A stretch of 64,000 bases of DNA, from the NCBI GenBank assembly GCA_015067175.1, contig SVMX01000001.1, positions 186,001 to 250,000 of the forward strand. Reading direction: 5' to 3'. Position 1 is the stretch's first letter, and every line of letters begins with the position of its first letter. The notes below the pieces were generated by a model, which was not told the origin of the DNA, searched no databases, and worked only from the letters and a program-made list of their open reading frames with translations. A program made the position numbers and the translations under genes. Of the stretch, positions 34,133 through 42,743 are shown piece after piece. The DNA is from Oscillospiraceae bacterium. Its GTDB lineage: Bacteria; Bacillota; Clostridia; Oscillospirales; Ruminococcaceae.

Positions 34133-34945
34133 TTAAAACACGACACTCATACCGCTGTACATCTGCTTTACCATATCACCAAGTTCGCTTCTCAGCAGCT
34201 CAAAACCTATATCGCCCGTGCAATGACCCGTAATTATACATTTAACACCTGTGGCTTTCAGTCTTTGCGCCATTTCCAGCACCTCACTGTCATTGCTTCT
34301 GAATAAATGGAGTCCTCCCACAAGTGCGTAAACCTCGCCCCCGAGTGCCTCTTTTGCCTCCTCAATAACAACGTCGGCACCGCCGTGGCAGCAGCTATTG
34401 AACACAACAAGCCCCTTATCAGTGCGAAATACCAGGCTTTGCTCATGCGAAAACAGATCAGTCTGCCACTCGCCGTTCTTTAAAATGTACATATGCGCGC
34501 ATTTTCCTGCAGAAAGCATATCGCGTCTGTGCCCTATCAGCCAAGCACCGTCAAATAGCTGTACATCGCCCGCACAGCGGCGTATTCTGCTCTTAAACAG
34601 TTCGAGCGTGCCGATCTTTATTCCGATATAATGACGTTCTGCCCCCTCACCGCTGTAGCAGTCCTCACCGCTGTCAGCACGCAGACAGAACTCTGCCCGT
34701 TTATTTTTCTGAAAAAAATCTTCCATGCCGTCAGCGTGGTCATAATGCGCGTGTGATAGCACGCCATATTCAATATCGGCAAGCTCTATACCGAGCTGCA
34801 CAGCATTTTCTGCAAAGCCTCCCGACTTTCCCGTATCAAGAAGTATTTTCCGTCCGTTATACTCTATGCATATCGAAAGCCCCCACTCGCAAAGCAGCGG
34901 CGGATCTGCGATATTATCAATAAGCACTGTCGCTTTCAGCTCCAT
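34133..34945 (-). CDS. Metallo-beta-lactamase-fold hydrolase
   Basis: 270 residues. The metal motif HxHxDH is complete in LSHAHYDHADGM, with further ligands in FNSCCHGG (about 190) and ITGHCTG near the C-terminus. The order and spacing match the COG1237 group annotated as methanopterin-biosynthesis-like or RNase Z-like hydrolases of unknown substrate. No signal peptide. The start ATG at 34945 has GGAGGTAA upstream. It follows the double-GNAT gene by 58 bp and may share its message. Confidence 0.87.
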   Translation of the reverse strand: MELKATVLIDNIADPPLLCEWGLSICIEYNGRKILLDTGKSGGFAENAVQLGIELADIEYGVLSHAHYDHADGMEDFFQKNKRAEFCLRADSGEDCYSGEGAERHYIGIKIGTLELFKSRIRRCAGDVQLFDGAWLIGHRRDMLSAGKCAHMYILKNGEWQTDLFSHEQSLVFRTDKGLVVFNSCCHGGADVVIEEAKEALGGEVYALVGGLHLFRSNDSEVLEMAQRLKATGVKCIITGHCTGDIGFELLRSELGDMVKQMYSGMSVVF

Positions 34946-35003
34946 ATTTACCTCCAAAACTTTATAACAAATACGAGCCGCACCTACAATGCGGCTCGCT
35001 TTA

Positions 35004-35945
35004 TTAAAGGTCTTTTTTCCATATAGTTTCTATCTCGCCGCGAGAATTCTCGCCGATATATCCGCCCGTGCTGTGCAGAGTAAAGCCCATAGCTGTATGG
35101 AATGCTTTTGCACCCTCGTCATGCGCACCGAAGCAGGAACATACATATTCACCGCCGCTTGAGAACAAGCGCACACGCTCAATACCGCGCTCTGTAAGCA
35201 GCTTTGCGATACCCCGTCTGCGATATCCCGAGGAAACGAAAAGATTATACATATACCAGCACATTGCATTGTCACTGTCACGCATAAAGCTCGCTGCACC
35301 TACTGTTTCGCCATCAAGGAAAGCCACAACTGTGAAGTGCTTTTTTCCTCGCGAATTCACCTGACTGCTGTGCTTTAAACGCCACAGCATTGACGCAGGA
35401 TTTTCGGGTATCTCAAGTCCGCTTGCACGCGCAATTGAAAGATAAAGCTCATCTGACAAAGGCTTATCCTTGCTGAATATCTCAAACCTCATCTCTCGGG
35501 GCGTATCGGCTGCATATATCTTTGCAACGCCGCCCCAATCAGTAACATCGCTGCCTATCTCCAAAAAACCAAATTTCTCATAATAACCGATATGGTCAGT
35601 CGCAATATACACTCTATCATAGCCAATGTGAGCAGCCTCGTATTTTGCGTGCGTCAGCAGCATCTCGGCAATTCCCGTGCCGCGGACACTCTGATCCACA
35701 TAAAGCGAGCCGATAAACGGCGTAAGCTCAGTTCTATTGGTTAAATGGTCGTTCTGAACAAGCTGGTAAAAGCCAAGTATCTTTTCCCCACTGAGCACTA
35801 GCCAAGTCTGCGGAAGCCGATCAGAATTTACGCTTAACTCAGCACAACGCGAAAAGACCGCACTGACGGAGCCCCAGTGCTCTTCACAATATGCAACAGC
35901 ACTTTTAAGAAGTGCGGGCTGCTGTTTTAACGAACGTATCAGCAT
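35004..35945 (-). CDS. Protein with two tandem GNAT acetyltransferase domains
   Basis: 313 residues, twice the size of a single GNAT. The first domain has the acetyl-CoA loop in VDQSVRGTGIAEMLL (about 88-102) followed by YYEKFGFLEIG; the second has VSSGYRRRGIAKLLTERG (about 235-252) and AFHTAMGFTLH. Both keep the R/Q-x-x-G-x-G/A core, so either may be active. Substrate unknown. The start ATG at 35945 has AAGGAGAG upstream. Downstream in the same direction is a metallo-beta-lactamase-fold gene. Confidence 0.88.
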   Translation of the reverse strand: MLIRSLKQQPALLKSAVAYCEEHWGSVSAVFSRCAELSVNSDRLPQTWLVLSGEKILGFYQLVQNDHLTNRTELTPFIGSLYVDQSVRGTGIAEMLLTHAKYEAAHIGYDRVYIATDHIGYYEKFGFLEIGSDVTDWGGVAKIYAADTPREMRFEIFSKDKPLSDELYLSIARASGLEIPENPASMLWRLKHSSQVNSRGKKHFTVVAFLDGETVGAASFMRDSDNAMCWYMYNLFVSSGYRRRGIAKLLTERGIERVRLFSSGGEYVCSCFGAHDEGAKAFHTAMGFTLHSTGGYIGENSRGEIETIWKKDL

Positions 35946-36084
35946 ATGCTCTCCTTATTAAACACTATCCAAACAAATCCAAATTTGCATTTTACAACTA
36001 CTAAACACTACCGTTATAATTTTAACACTAAAATGCCGCGCTGTCAAGGTCAAATATCAAATATGCGTATAGAATATTATATTT

Positions 36085-36963
36085 TTATTCTACTATTTCC
36101 AGAATCTCACGGCGTATAAGCTTCAACATTATTGATGTATTGAGGTCAACAGCGTCCTCTGGATAGATATCCCTTATGTAGCCTTTCCAATATCGGCGCT
36201 TGTACTTTTCGATTATCTCCTCGTCAGAAAGGTCATCACGCACGCTTTGCGCAAGCAGCTCCGCCGCCTCTATCGAAGCGCTTTTTGCATTTTCAAGAAA
36301 ATACTTCGTATGCTCCTCGTCCAAAAGACCTAAATGCGGCGAAATAAGCTTTTTTATTTTCAGCTTTCCAACACGCTCTATAGCACGCAGCGACATCTCA
36401 TAACCGACAAGGTATGATGGCACGATCAGCTCGCCGCCGTCGTAAACACCCAGTGTTTCCGAGGATAAAAGCAGCTCGCGCTCCTCGCAGTAAAATCCGA
36501 CAGAGCATTTTGTGTGTCCCGGCAGCGCAAGCACCTCAAAGCGCATATCTCCCGCCTTAATAACGTCGCCGTCACTCGCAGGAATATCAACGCGAAGCTT
36601 ATCTCCGAGAAAAGGATACTCACCTACACCACACCTGTCTGCAAACTTTCTGTCCATATCACGCATAACAGCCTTTGCACCGTCCCGCTTGAATATTCCT
36701 GCGGCGTACTCCCCCGCAACTACCTTTGCCTCGGGATAACGCTGTATAATATAAGCGCTTCCGAGCGCGTGGTCGTAATGCGAATGTGTAAGGAAAATGT
36801 AATCAAGTTCGCGTGTTCCGAGACACTCTTTTATCTTATCTGCTACAGCAAAGCCTGTAAAACCAAAGCCTGTGTCGTACAATATTGACGTTTCCCCATC
36901 ATCTATCAGAAAAGCGCTGTCACCCGCTTGCACTCTCACATCTGTAACCTTTAGATCTCTCAT
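36085..36963 (-). CDS. Metallo-beta-lactamase-fold hydrolase
   Basis: 292 residues. LTHSHYDHALGS gives the complete HxHxDH motif (about 58-63), ALPGHTKCS the third metal-binding His, and SPHLG near 212 the last. The C-terminal 70 residues are helical and charged, longer than the minimal fold. It is not closely related to the protein at 34133. Substrate unknown; glyoxalase II-like or thioesterase-like activity is possible. A GGAGG lies 13 bases before the ATG, so initiation may be modest. Confidence 0.87.
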   Translation of the reverse strand: MRDLKVTDVRVQAGDSAFLIDDGETSILYDTGFGFTGFAVADKIKECLGTRELDYIFLTHSHYDHALGSAYIIQRYPEAKVVAGEYAAGIFKRDGAKAVMRDMDRKFADRCGVGEYPFLGDKLRVDIPASDGDVIKAGDMRFEVLALPGHTKCSVGFYCEERELLLSSETLGVYDGGELIVPSYLVGYEMSLRAIERVGKLKIKKLISPHLGLLDEEHTKYFLENAKSASIEAAELLAQSVRDDLSDEEIIEKYKRRYWKGYIRDIYPEDAVDLNTSIMLKLIRREILEIVE

Positions 36964-37017
36964 TCTCTATTGATAGCCTCCGTTTTAGTTATTAAATGAA
37001 GCAAAATTATATTCAGC

Positions 37018-37045
37018 AAAAAGAGGGAAGCGCAAACTTCCCTCT
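37018..37045 (-). terminator. Terminator of pnp
   Basis: AGAGGGAAG and CTTCCCTCT form a perfect 9-bp stem with a 6-base loop; TTTTT follows on the minus strand. Confidence 0.9.
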
Positions 37046-37058
37046 AGATAGCTTTTTA

Positions 37059-39188
37059 TCAGCCGTTATTCTGCTGTGCGGCTCTCTTAGCCTCGATGTC
37101 AGCGAGAGCGTCCTTGCGGGAGAGATTGATTCTGCCCTGCTGGTCGATCTCCATAACCTTAACGATGATCTCATCACCGATGGAAACAACGTCTTCGACC
37201 TTCTCAACGCGACGGTTTTCAAGCTTGGAGATGTGCACCATGCCGTCCTTGCCGGGAGCGATCTCAACAAATGCACCGAAGTTCATGATACGAACTACCT
37301 TGCCCTTGTAGATTGCGCCGATCTCGGGAGGATTAACGATAGTGCCGATAACCTGAATACAAGCCTTTGCCTTCTCCATATCGAGACCGCAAATGAATAC
37401 GTTGCCGTCATCATCAATGTCGATCTTGCACTCGAAGTCAGCACAGAGCTTCTGAATAACCTTGCCGCCCTTACCGATGACCTCGCTGATCTTATCAGCG
37501 GGAACCTTAGTGGTGAGCATCTTGGGAGCGTACTTACCGACCTCCTTGCGAGGCTCGGGAATAGCCTTCAGCATTATCTCATCAAGGATATAGTTACGAG
37601 CCTTGTGTGTGCTCTCGATAGCCTGACGAATAATCTCAGGTGTAAGACCGTCGATCTTGAGGTCCATCTGGATAGCTGTGATACCGTCGTGTGTACCTGC
37701 TACCTTGAAGTCCATATCGCCGAAGAAGTCCTCAACGCCCTGAATATCGATCATTGTATCCCATCTGTCGCCCTCTGTTATAAGACCGCAGGAAATACCT
37801 GCAACGGGCTTCTTTATCGGAACACCTGCGTCCATCAGTGCAAGTGTGGAGCCGCAGATAGAGCCCTGAGATGTGGAGCCGTTGGAGGACAGCACCTCAG
37901 AAACCAGACGGATAGCATAGGGAAACTCCTCAATGGAGGGGATAACGGGAACAAGTGCACGCTCAGCCAGTGCGCCGTGACCGATCTCACGTCTGCCGGG
38001 GCCGCGGCTTGCCTTTGTCTCGCCTACAGAGTATGCGGGGAAGTTATAGTGATGCATATAGCGCTTGCCATCTTCCTCGTCAAGACCCTCAAGCTTCTGA
38101 GAATCACTTACGGGGCCGAGTGTTGCAACAGTCATAACCTGTGTCTGACCTCTTGTGAACAGACCGGAGCCGTGAACTCTGGGAAGAACGCCAACCTCAG
38201 CAGCGAGAGGACGGATCTCGTCCATTCTTCTGCCGTCAACACGCTTGCCCTCGTCAAGCAGCCAACGGCGAACTACAAACTTCTGCAGCTTGTAGATGCA
38301 CTCGTCGATCATGCCGATCTGCTCGGGATACTGCTCGTCAAACTTAGCGTGGATATCGTCAACGATGGGAGCAAGGCGCTCCTCGCGAATATTCTTGTCG
38401 TCTGTGTCAAGTGCGTACTTAACACGGTCGATAGCAAACTCAGAGATAGCGTCGAACATATCATGGTCAACTTCCTGAGATTCAAACGCAAACTTGGGCT
38501 TGCCGATCTGAGCCTGAATGTCCTTGATAAAGGGAATAAGGCTTGTTGTGATCTCCTTGTGACCTGCCATGATAGCTTCGATCATCTTTTCGTCGGGCAC
38601 TTCGTTAGCGCCTGCTTCGATCATAACAACCTTGTGCTCGGAGGAAGCTACAGTCAGAGTGAGGTCTGTCTTAGCTCTCTGCTCGAGTGTAGGCATCATA
38701 ATGATCTCGCCGTCAACAAGACCAACAGAAACACCGCCGATAGGGCCATTCCACGGGATATCGGAGATAGATACAGCGATGGAAGCGCCGATCATGCCGA
38801 GGATCTCGGGAGAAGCGTCGGGGTCAACTGCGAGAACAGTCATTGTGATAGCTACGTCATTTCTCATGTCCTTGGGGAACAGAGGACGCATGGGGCGGTC
38901 AACTACACGGGAAGTAAGTATTGCCTTCTCGGAGGGTCTGCCCTCTCTCTTTAAAAAGCCGCCGGGGATCTTACCAACGGAGTAGAGTCTTTCCTCGTAA
39001 TCAACGGCTAAGGGGAAGAAATCCACGCCGTCACGGGGCTTAGCGGAAGCGGTAACGTTTACCATAACAACGGTCTCGCCATACTTTATCCAGCAAGAGC
39101 CGTTTGCAAGTCCGCAGGTCTTACCTGTTTCAACAGTAAGCTCTCTGCCTGCGAACATGGTCTTGAATATCTTGTGATTTTCAAACAT
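37059..39188 (-). CDS. pnp: Polyribonucleotide nucleotidyltransferase
   Basis: 709 residues, full length. Two RNase PH domains (about 10-140 and 310-540, with the second-core motifs FTRGQTQVMTVATLG and SNGSTSQGSICGSTLALMDAG) flank an all-helical domain; then a KH domain (IGKGGKVIQKL, about 560-615) and an S1 domain (GAIYKGKVVRIMNFGAFVEI, then APGKDGMVHISKL). PNPase degrades RNA 3' to 5' using phosphate. Upstream is rpsO in the same direction, the classical rpsO-pnp order. The 5' leader can form a long hairpin (39216-39294). A 652-codon open frame on the opposite strand is a by-product of its codon use. Confidence 0.98.
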   Translation of the reverse strand: MFENHKIFKTMFAGRELTVETGKTCGLANGSCWIKYGETVVMVNVTASAKPRDGVDFFPLAVDYEERLYSVGKIPGGFLKREGRPSEKAILTSRVVDRPMRPLFPKDMRNDVAITMTVLAVDPDASPEILGMIGASIAVSISDIPWNGPIGGVSVGLVDGEIIMMPTLEQRAKTDLTLTVASSEHKVVMIEAGANEVPDEKMIEAIMAGHKEITTSLIPFIKDIQAQIGKPKFAFESQEVDHDMFDAISEFAIDRVKYALDTDDKNIREERLAPIVDDIHAKFDEQYPEQIGMIDECIYKLQKFVVRRWLLDEGKRVDGRRMDEIRPLAAEVGVLPRVHGSGLFTRGQTQVMTVATLGPVSDSQKLEGLDEEDGKRYMHHYNFPAYSVGETKASRGPGRREIGHGALAERALVPVIPSIEEFPYAIRLVSEVLSSNGSTSQGSICGSTLALMDAGVPIKKPVAGISCGLITEGDRWDTMIDIQGVEDFFGDMDFKVAGTHDGITAIQMDLKIDGLTPEIIRQAIESTHKARNYILDEIMLKAIPEPRKEVGKYAPKMLTTKVPADKISEVIGKGGKVIQKLCADFECKIDIDDDGNVFICGLDMEKAKACIQVIGTIVNPPEIGAIYKGKVVRIMNFGAFVEIAPGKDGMVHISKLENRRVEKVEDVVSIGDEIIVKVMEIDQQGRINLSRKDALADIEAKRAAQQNNG

Positions 39189-39215
39189 TTTTTCATTATC
39201 CTTTCATTATTTTTG

Positions 39216-39294
39216 AAAGGTGCGCAGCTTTAGCAATAAGCTCAGCGCCCGTTACAACGAACGCTCAGTTTAATGCTAACCTCTGCGTACCTTT
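39216..39294 (-). promoter_or_regulatory. Long hairpin in the pnp leader
   Basis: AAAGGTACGCAG pairs with CTGCGCACCTTT (one mismatch), then TTAGCA with TGCTAA, then CTGAGCG with CGCTGAG (one mismatch). No T-run follows. In Escherichia coli a comparable pnp leader stem is cut by RNase III and then by PNPase in autoregulation; a similar role here is inferred. Confidence 0.6.
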
Positions 39295-39316
39295 GAAATA
39301 CGATATAATGTAAGTT

Positions 39317-39355
39317 AAAAGGGCGAAACTGTTCATCAGCCAGCGCCGCCCTTTT
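39317..39355 (-). terminator. Terminator or attenuator between rpsO and pnp
   Basis: AAAAGGGCG and CGCCCTTTT form a perfect 9-bp stem with a 21-base loop; the tail on the minus strand is AACTTAC, so termination is probably partial and pnp is still reached. Confidence 0.6.
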
Positions 39356-39385
39356 ATTACATTTGTGCGTTGTTCCCGCAGATGA

Positions 39386-39652
39386 TTACTTACGGATACC
39401 CAGCTTAGCGATGATAGCTCTGTAACGCTCGATGTCCTTCTTCTGCAGGTAGTTCAGCAGGTTTCTTCTCTTACCAACCATCTTCAGCAGACCACGTCTG
39501 GAGTGGTGATCCTTCTGGTGAACCTTGATGTGCTCGGTGAGGTCGTTGATTCTCTTTGTGAGAATAGCAATCTGAACCTCAGGAGAACCTGTGTCGTTGT
39601 CAGCAAGACGATTTGCCTCGATAACCTGTGCTTTTTCTTCTTTTCTTAACAT
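39386..39652 (-). CDS. rpsO: 30S ribosomal protein S15
   Basis: 88 residues, the standard length. Family motifs are intact: [40 protein letters not shown] and [21 protein letters not shown]15 binds the central domain of 16S rRNA early in 30S assembly. The start ATG has GAGG upstream. Confidence 0.99.
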   Translation of the reverse strand: MLRKEEKAQVIEANRLADNDTGSPEVQIAILTKRINDLTEHIKVHQKDHHSRRGLLKMVGKRRNLLNYLQKKDIERYRAIIAKLGIRK

Positions 39653-39757
39653 AATAACACCTCATAAAATTTTTATTCCGAGATCATAGTGGCGGGCTTG
39701 GTGTTTATCCACGCTCCATGAAATCGGTATGGTCGTGCCATACAGCACAACACAAGT

Positions 39758-39786
39758 ATTATATCACATTAATTTTATTTTGTAAA
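39758..39786 (-). promoter_or_regulatory. Promoter of rpsO(-pnp)
   Basis: TTTACA (39781-39786 on minus), a 17-bp spacer and TATAAT (39758-39763). About 100 nt of leader follow before rpsO, including GTATGGCACGACCATAC, a short hairpin that could be the S15 control site; that last point is a guess. Confidence 0.75.
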
Positions 39787-39861
39787 GGGGTTTTTGAAAA
39801 AATAATGACCAAAAATGAACAAAGTTATGTATCTTACAAAATCAGTTCTCAACGCATATCA

Positions 39862-40620
39862 TCAGATAAACGCTTTAACTATATCCGCCGCCCATTGCAG
39901 CCATGAGGGCACGATCGTTTCGATACTTCTGAACAGATGACTGCGAAATTCAGGCTCAAGCGGAAGCAAATATGCAGACTCCCCTCGCGCTTCGGTAATA
40001 CCCACGGCTATCTGCGCCGTTGCGCTGTCGCCGTAAGCAAGATACTGCGCCGCTGCCGCACCGCCCATAGAAATAAGACCTACCGCACAACCACCAAGTG
40101 CAAACGCTCCGACCGCAAGTCCTCCAAGCGCAATAAATCCCAGAGCGAGAGCGCCGAAAGCAAGCAAACCAAGCGCTATTGAGCCAAATGCAAGCAAGCC
40201 AAGACTCATCACGCCGCAGGAAAACACACCCATCGAAAACAATCCGCAGGAAAAAACGCCCCTTGCTGCAAGCCCAAGGGCAAAAATACCCTTTGCGCTG
40301 CGTCCGTAGCCGATATTTACGTGCCATAGCGGCACTCCGTGCACCATGCGTGTGCTTTTCTTTTCAAAGTGGATATCACTGAAATTCAACCTTAACCCAA
40401 CCTGATTTGGCTGCACCTCGGGCTGCTTATCCTTTAAAAGATAGTCAAGCGAGCAATCATACAGCTCACTTAGTTTTATAAGCTTCTCCGTTTCGGGATA
40501 TGCGAGGTCGCTCTCCCACTTGCTCACCGCCTGACGGGATACTCCCACCAGCTCCGCAAGCTGCTCCTGTGTGTAGTTATTCTGCTTTCTGTACATCGAC
40601 AGCTTTTCGCCCAATGTCAT
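39862..40620 (-). CDS. XRE regulator with GxxAx pentad-repeat domain (long form)
   Basis: 252 residues. Residues 1-65 are a standard XRE helix-turn-helix (YTQEQLAELVGVSRQAVSKW, DCSLDYLL). After a linker come about fifteen tandem five-residue repeats of the form G-h-h-(A/S)-x (for example GVFSCGLFSMGVFSCGVMSL) spanning about 105-185. Glycine recurs every fifth residue without a break, which suggests a right-handed beta-helix like pentapeptide-repeat proteins, but with hydrophobic outer residues, so a membrane-associated or aggregated solenoid is also possible. No charged breaks mark individual membrane helices. The gene at 40723 is a shorter paralogue. Start ATG preceded by AGGAGGAG. Confidence 0.85.
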   Translation of the reverse strand: MTLGEKLSMYRKQNNYTQEQLAELVGVSRQAVSKWESDLAYPETEKLIKLSELYDCSLDYLLKDKQPEVQPNQVGLRLNFSDIHFEKKSTRMVHGVPLWHVNIGYGRSAKGIFALGLAARGVFSCGLFSMGVFSCGVMSLGLLAFGSIALGLLAFGALALGFIALGGLAVGAFALGGCAVGLISMGGAAAAQYLAYGDSATAQIAVGITEARGESAYLLPLEPEFRSHLFRSIETIVPSWLQWAADIVKAFI

Positions 40621-40722
40621 TGTATGCTCCTCCTTTTATTTTGGTAAATTCAGCATAACATTTTTGGCAAAAAAACACCACCAATTTCAAATTTCTTTAT
40701 GTAAGCTTTGGGTTGCATTGGC

Positions 40723-41265
40723 TTAATCATACGGGCTTATACGCGATCCCGCCGTGAGGAAAGCCCATGCAGTTTCTATCCATGGCCAGAACGCATTGAA
40801 CAAGTTCAGACCTATGCCTGCTGTCACGACATACAATCCCATTGAAAGAAATCCCGCAGCGAGCAGTCCGAGTGACAGCAGCCCCACCGATATAATTCCC
40901 ATAGAAAGCACGCCGATCGAAACTATACCCTTTGCAAAGAATCCAATGGCAATTATTCCCTCGGCTTTTCTCAAAGGTCTGATATTTATGTCAACGAGCG
41001 GCATACCGCGAAAATGACGGCGGCTTGTCCATTCAAAGCCCCATTCGGGTTCAGGCTCTTCCTGCTCCTCGGGCTCTGGCAAAAGCTTTTCATAGCCGCA
41101 GCCGAATATTTCACCCAGTTTTTTTAGCTGCTCAGCATCGGGAGCTTCAAGTCCGGACTCCCATTTATCAATAGTAAGTGCATCTACCCCGACAAGATTT
41201 CCTAGTTTTTCAAGCGTGTAGCCTCGTCTTTTCCTGTAATCCATAATTTTGTCGTGGGTTTTCAT
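40723..41265 (-). CDS. XRE regulator with GxxAx pentad-repeat domain (short form)
   Basis: 180 residues, paralogous to the protein at 39862: helix-turn-helix (GYTLEKLGNLVGVDALTIDK), an acidic Pro/Glu linker (PEPEEQEEPEPEW), the shared FRGMPLVDINI segment and eight G-h-h-(A/S)-x repeats (from about 115 to 155), then a Trp-rich tail. The conserved linker segment (GVPLWHVNIG in the longer copy) shows the two arose by duplication. Start ATG at 41265 with AGGAGG; the open frame upstream has no ribosome site. Confidence 0.82.
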   Translation of the reverse strand: MKTHDKIMDYRKRRGYTLEKLGNLVGVDALTIDKWESGLEAPDAEQLKKLGEIFGCGYEKLLPEPEEQEEPEPEWGFEWTSRRHFRGMPLVDINIRPLRKAEGIIAIGFFAKGIVSIGVLSMGIISVGLLSLGLLAAGFLSMGLYVVTAGIGLNLFNAFWPWIETAWAFLTAGSRISPYD

Positions 41266-41347
41266 GGTCGCTCCTCCTATAATAATATGGTAAGCTTTGG
41301 GATATATCCGGCGGTTCACACTACAGCACTCTGTATCAGTATTAATG

Positions 41348-42475
41348 TCAATTAGTCTTGCCGCCCATAGACATTTCATTTTCGCGCTGATTAGTTACAG
41401 GCTGAGTCATTTTGTTGGAACTGCTCATACCTGCCTCTTCCTGCAGCTCCATGAAATCCATGATAGACATATCGGCATTATCGTTTTCGAGTGCTGCCGA
41501 AGCGGCTCTTGTATCAAGACCTGCCGCCTTTGCCTCCTCTATAACATCTTTAAATTGCTTGTCTGCTTTATCCAGAGTATCTTTCATCTGTTCAAACTCG
41601 TATGCAGCCTCATCAAACTCCACGTTACCAATGATCGTATTATCCTCAAACTGAGCATCATTCATAACGCCGCTCGTATCAAGACCCGCCGCTTTTGCCT
41701 TTTCAACGAACTGCTCGATCATATCGTCTGTCTGTCCAAGCGATTTTATATTCTCAGCGTCACGCCATGCTTTATTTTCTGCCTCAACGCGCTTCTGACG
41801 CGCTTCTATGGCAGCGTCCAATCTATCGTAAATATGACGTTTGTTATATTCTTCCATCTGCACGTTATAATCTTGCATTTTTCTCTCATATCTATCAAAA
41901 TCATTCTTAAACGCGCTATTCGAGAGAGCATGAATGATCCGCTTAAAAATGTTAGGCTTTGACGGCTTTCTAGGCTTTACAGATGTGTCTCTGGTATAGC
42001 TCTTCATATCAACGAAAAGAGGCTCCTTGGTATCCGCAAGCGTAAAGCTTACAGGCTTAGTTGTACCATCACGCAGCAGCGCACCATCGGTCTTCATATT
42101 CTGCACACCCGCAAGCTCTTTTGCAACAGCCATAGAGATCACGCCCAAAACCGAATGGAAGTTTGTTGCTTTAGGCTCATATTCGATCGGCTTGCCGTCG
42201 ATCAGCACATTTTCTCTGATCTTTATTACATCATCAAGTTCTGCTGTGGCTGCGTCAAAATCCTTGCCGAGAATCGCAGAGTAAATACGATTGAAATTCT
42301 TAGAGATCTGCACTGACGTCTGATTCTGCTCATTTACAAAAACCATAGAGTTCTCAGGCCAGCGTTCTCTTCTTGCTACCACAAATATATTGCTCTCCGC
42401 GCCGCCGCCAAGAGCTTCTGCCCCGCAAATAAGCTCGTCAGCCGTCTGTGTGTAAGTTAACTGCAAATGCTGCAT
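41348..42475 (-). CDS. Unknown protein with a duplicated C-terminal motif
   Basis: 375 residues, soluble, no signal peptide. The N-terminal half is mixed alpha/beta; the second half is charged and helical, with a coiled-coil-like stretch near 200-260 (RYERKMQDYNVQMEEYNKR). Two copies of EKAKAAGLDTSG / EEAKAAGLDTRA about 60 residues apart, each followed by an acidic helix, point to an internal duplication. Ends in a Met/Asn-rich tail. I do not recognise a family. It is transcribed alone and starts at an ATG with AGGAGGG upstream. Confidence 0.75.
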   Translation of the reverse strand: MQHLQLTYTQTADELICGAEALGGGAESNIFVVARRERWPENSMVFVNEQNQTSVQISKNFNRIYSAILGKDFDAATAELDDVIKIRENVLIDGKPIEYEPKATNFHSVLGVISMAVAKELAGVQNMKTDGALLRDGTTKPVSFTLADTKEPLFVDMKSYTRDTSVKPRKPSKPNIFKRIIHALSNSAFKNDFDRYERKMQDYNVQMEEYNKRHIYDRLDAAIEARQKRVEAENKAWRDAENIKSLGQTDDMIEQFVEKAKAAGLDTSGVMNDAQFEDNTIIGNVEFDEAAYEFEQMKDTLDKADKQFKDVIEEAKAAGLDTRAASAALENDNADMSIMDFMELQEEAGMSSSNKMTQPVTNQRENEMSMGGKTN

Positions 42476-42670
42476 AGTGTATGCCCTCCTGAAATGTGTT
42501 TTCTTTTCATTATCTTTTTACGCGAAAGCAATTAAAAAGTAACATCTTATGTGCAACAAATTTGTAAACCTGTATAAAACTTTTCATGTTACTTCTCATT
42601 ATATATAAACTGTACATTTATGATTATAGCATAAAACCGTCAGCACTGCAATATTTTGACGCAAAAGGTG

Positions 42671-42699
42671 TTGAAATATCGCTTGGAATGTGGTAGAAT
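42671..42699 (+). promoter_or_regulatory. Promoter of the GH27/GtrA operon
   Basis: TTGAAA (42671-42676), a 17-bp spacer and TAGAAT (42694-42699), 45 bp before the GH27 start. Confidence 0.6.
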
Positions 42700-42743
42700 A
42701 TTTCAGACGATAAGTGCAATTATCAAAAAAGGAGAACAAAAAC

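Noticed and set aside
36996-38954. 652-codon open frame on the plus strand opposite pnp
   Set aside because: It is the complement of a clear polynucleotide phosphorylase gene; its Leu/Cys/His-rich product has no family match and no ribosome site.
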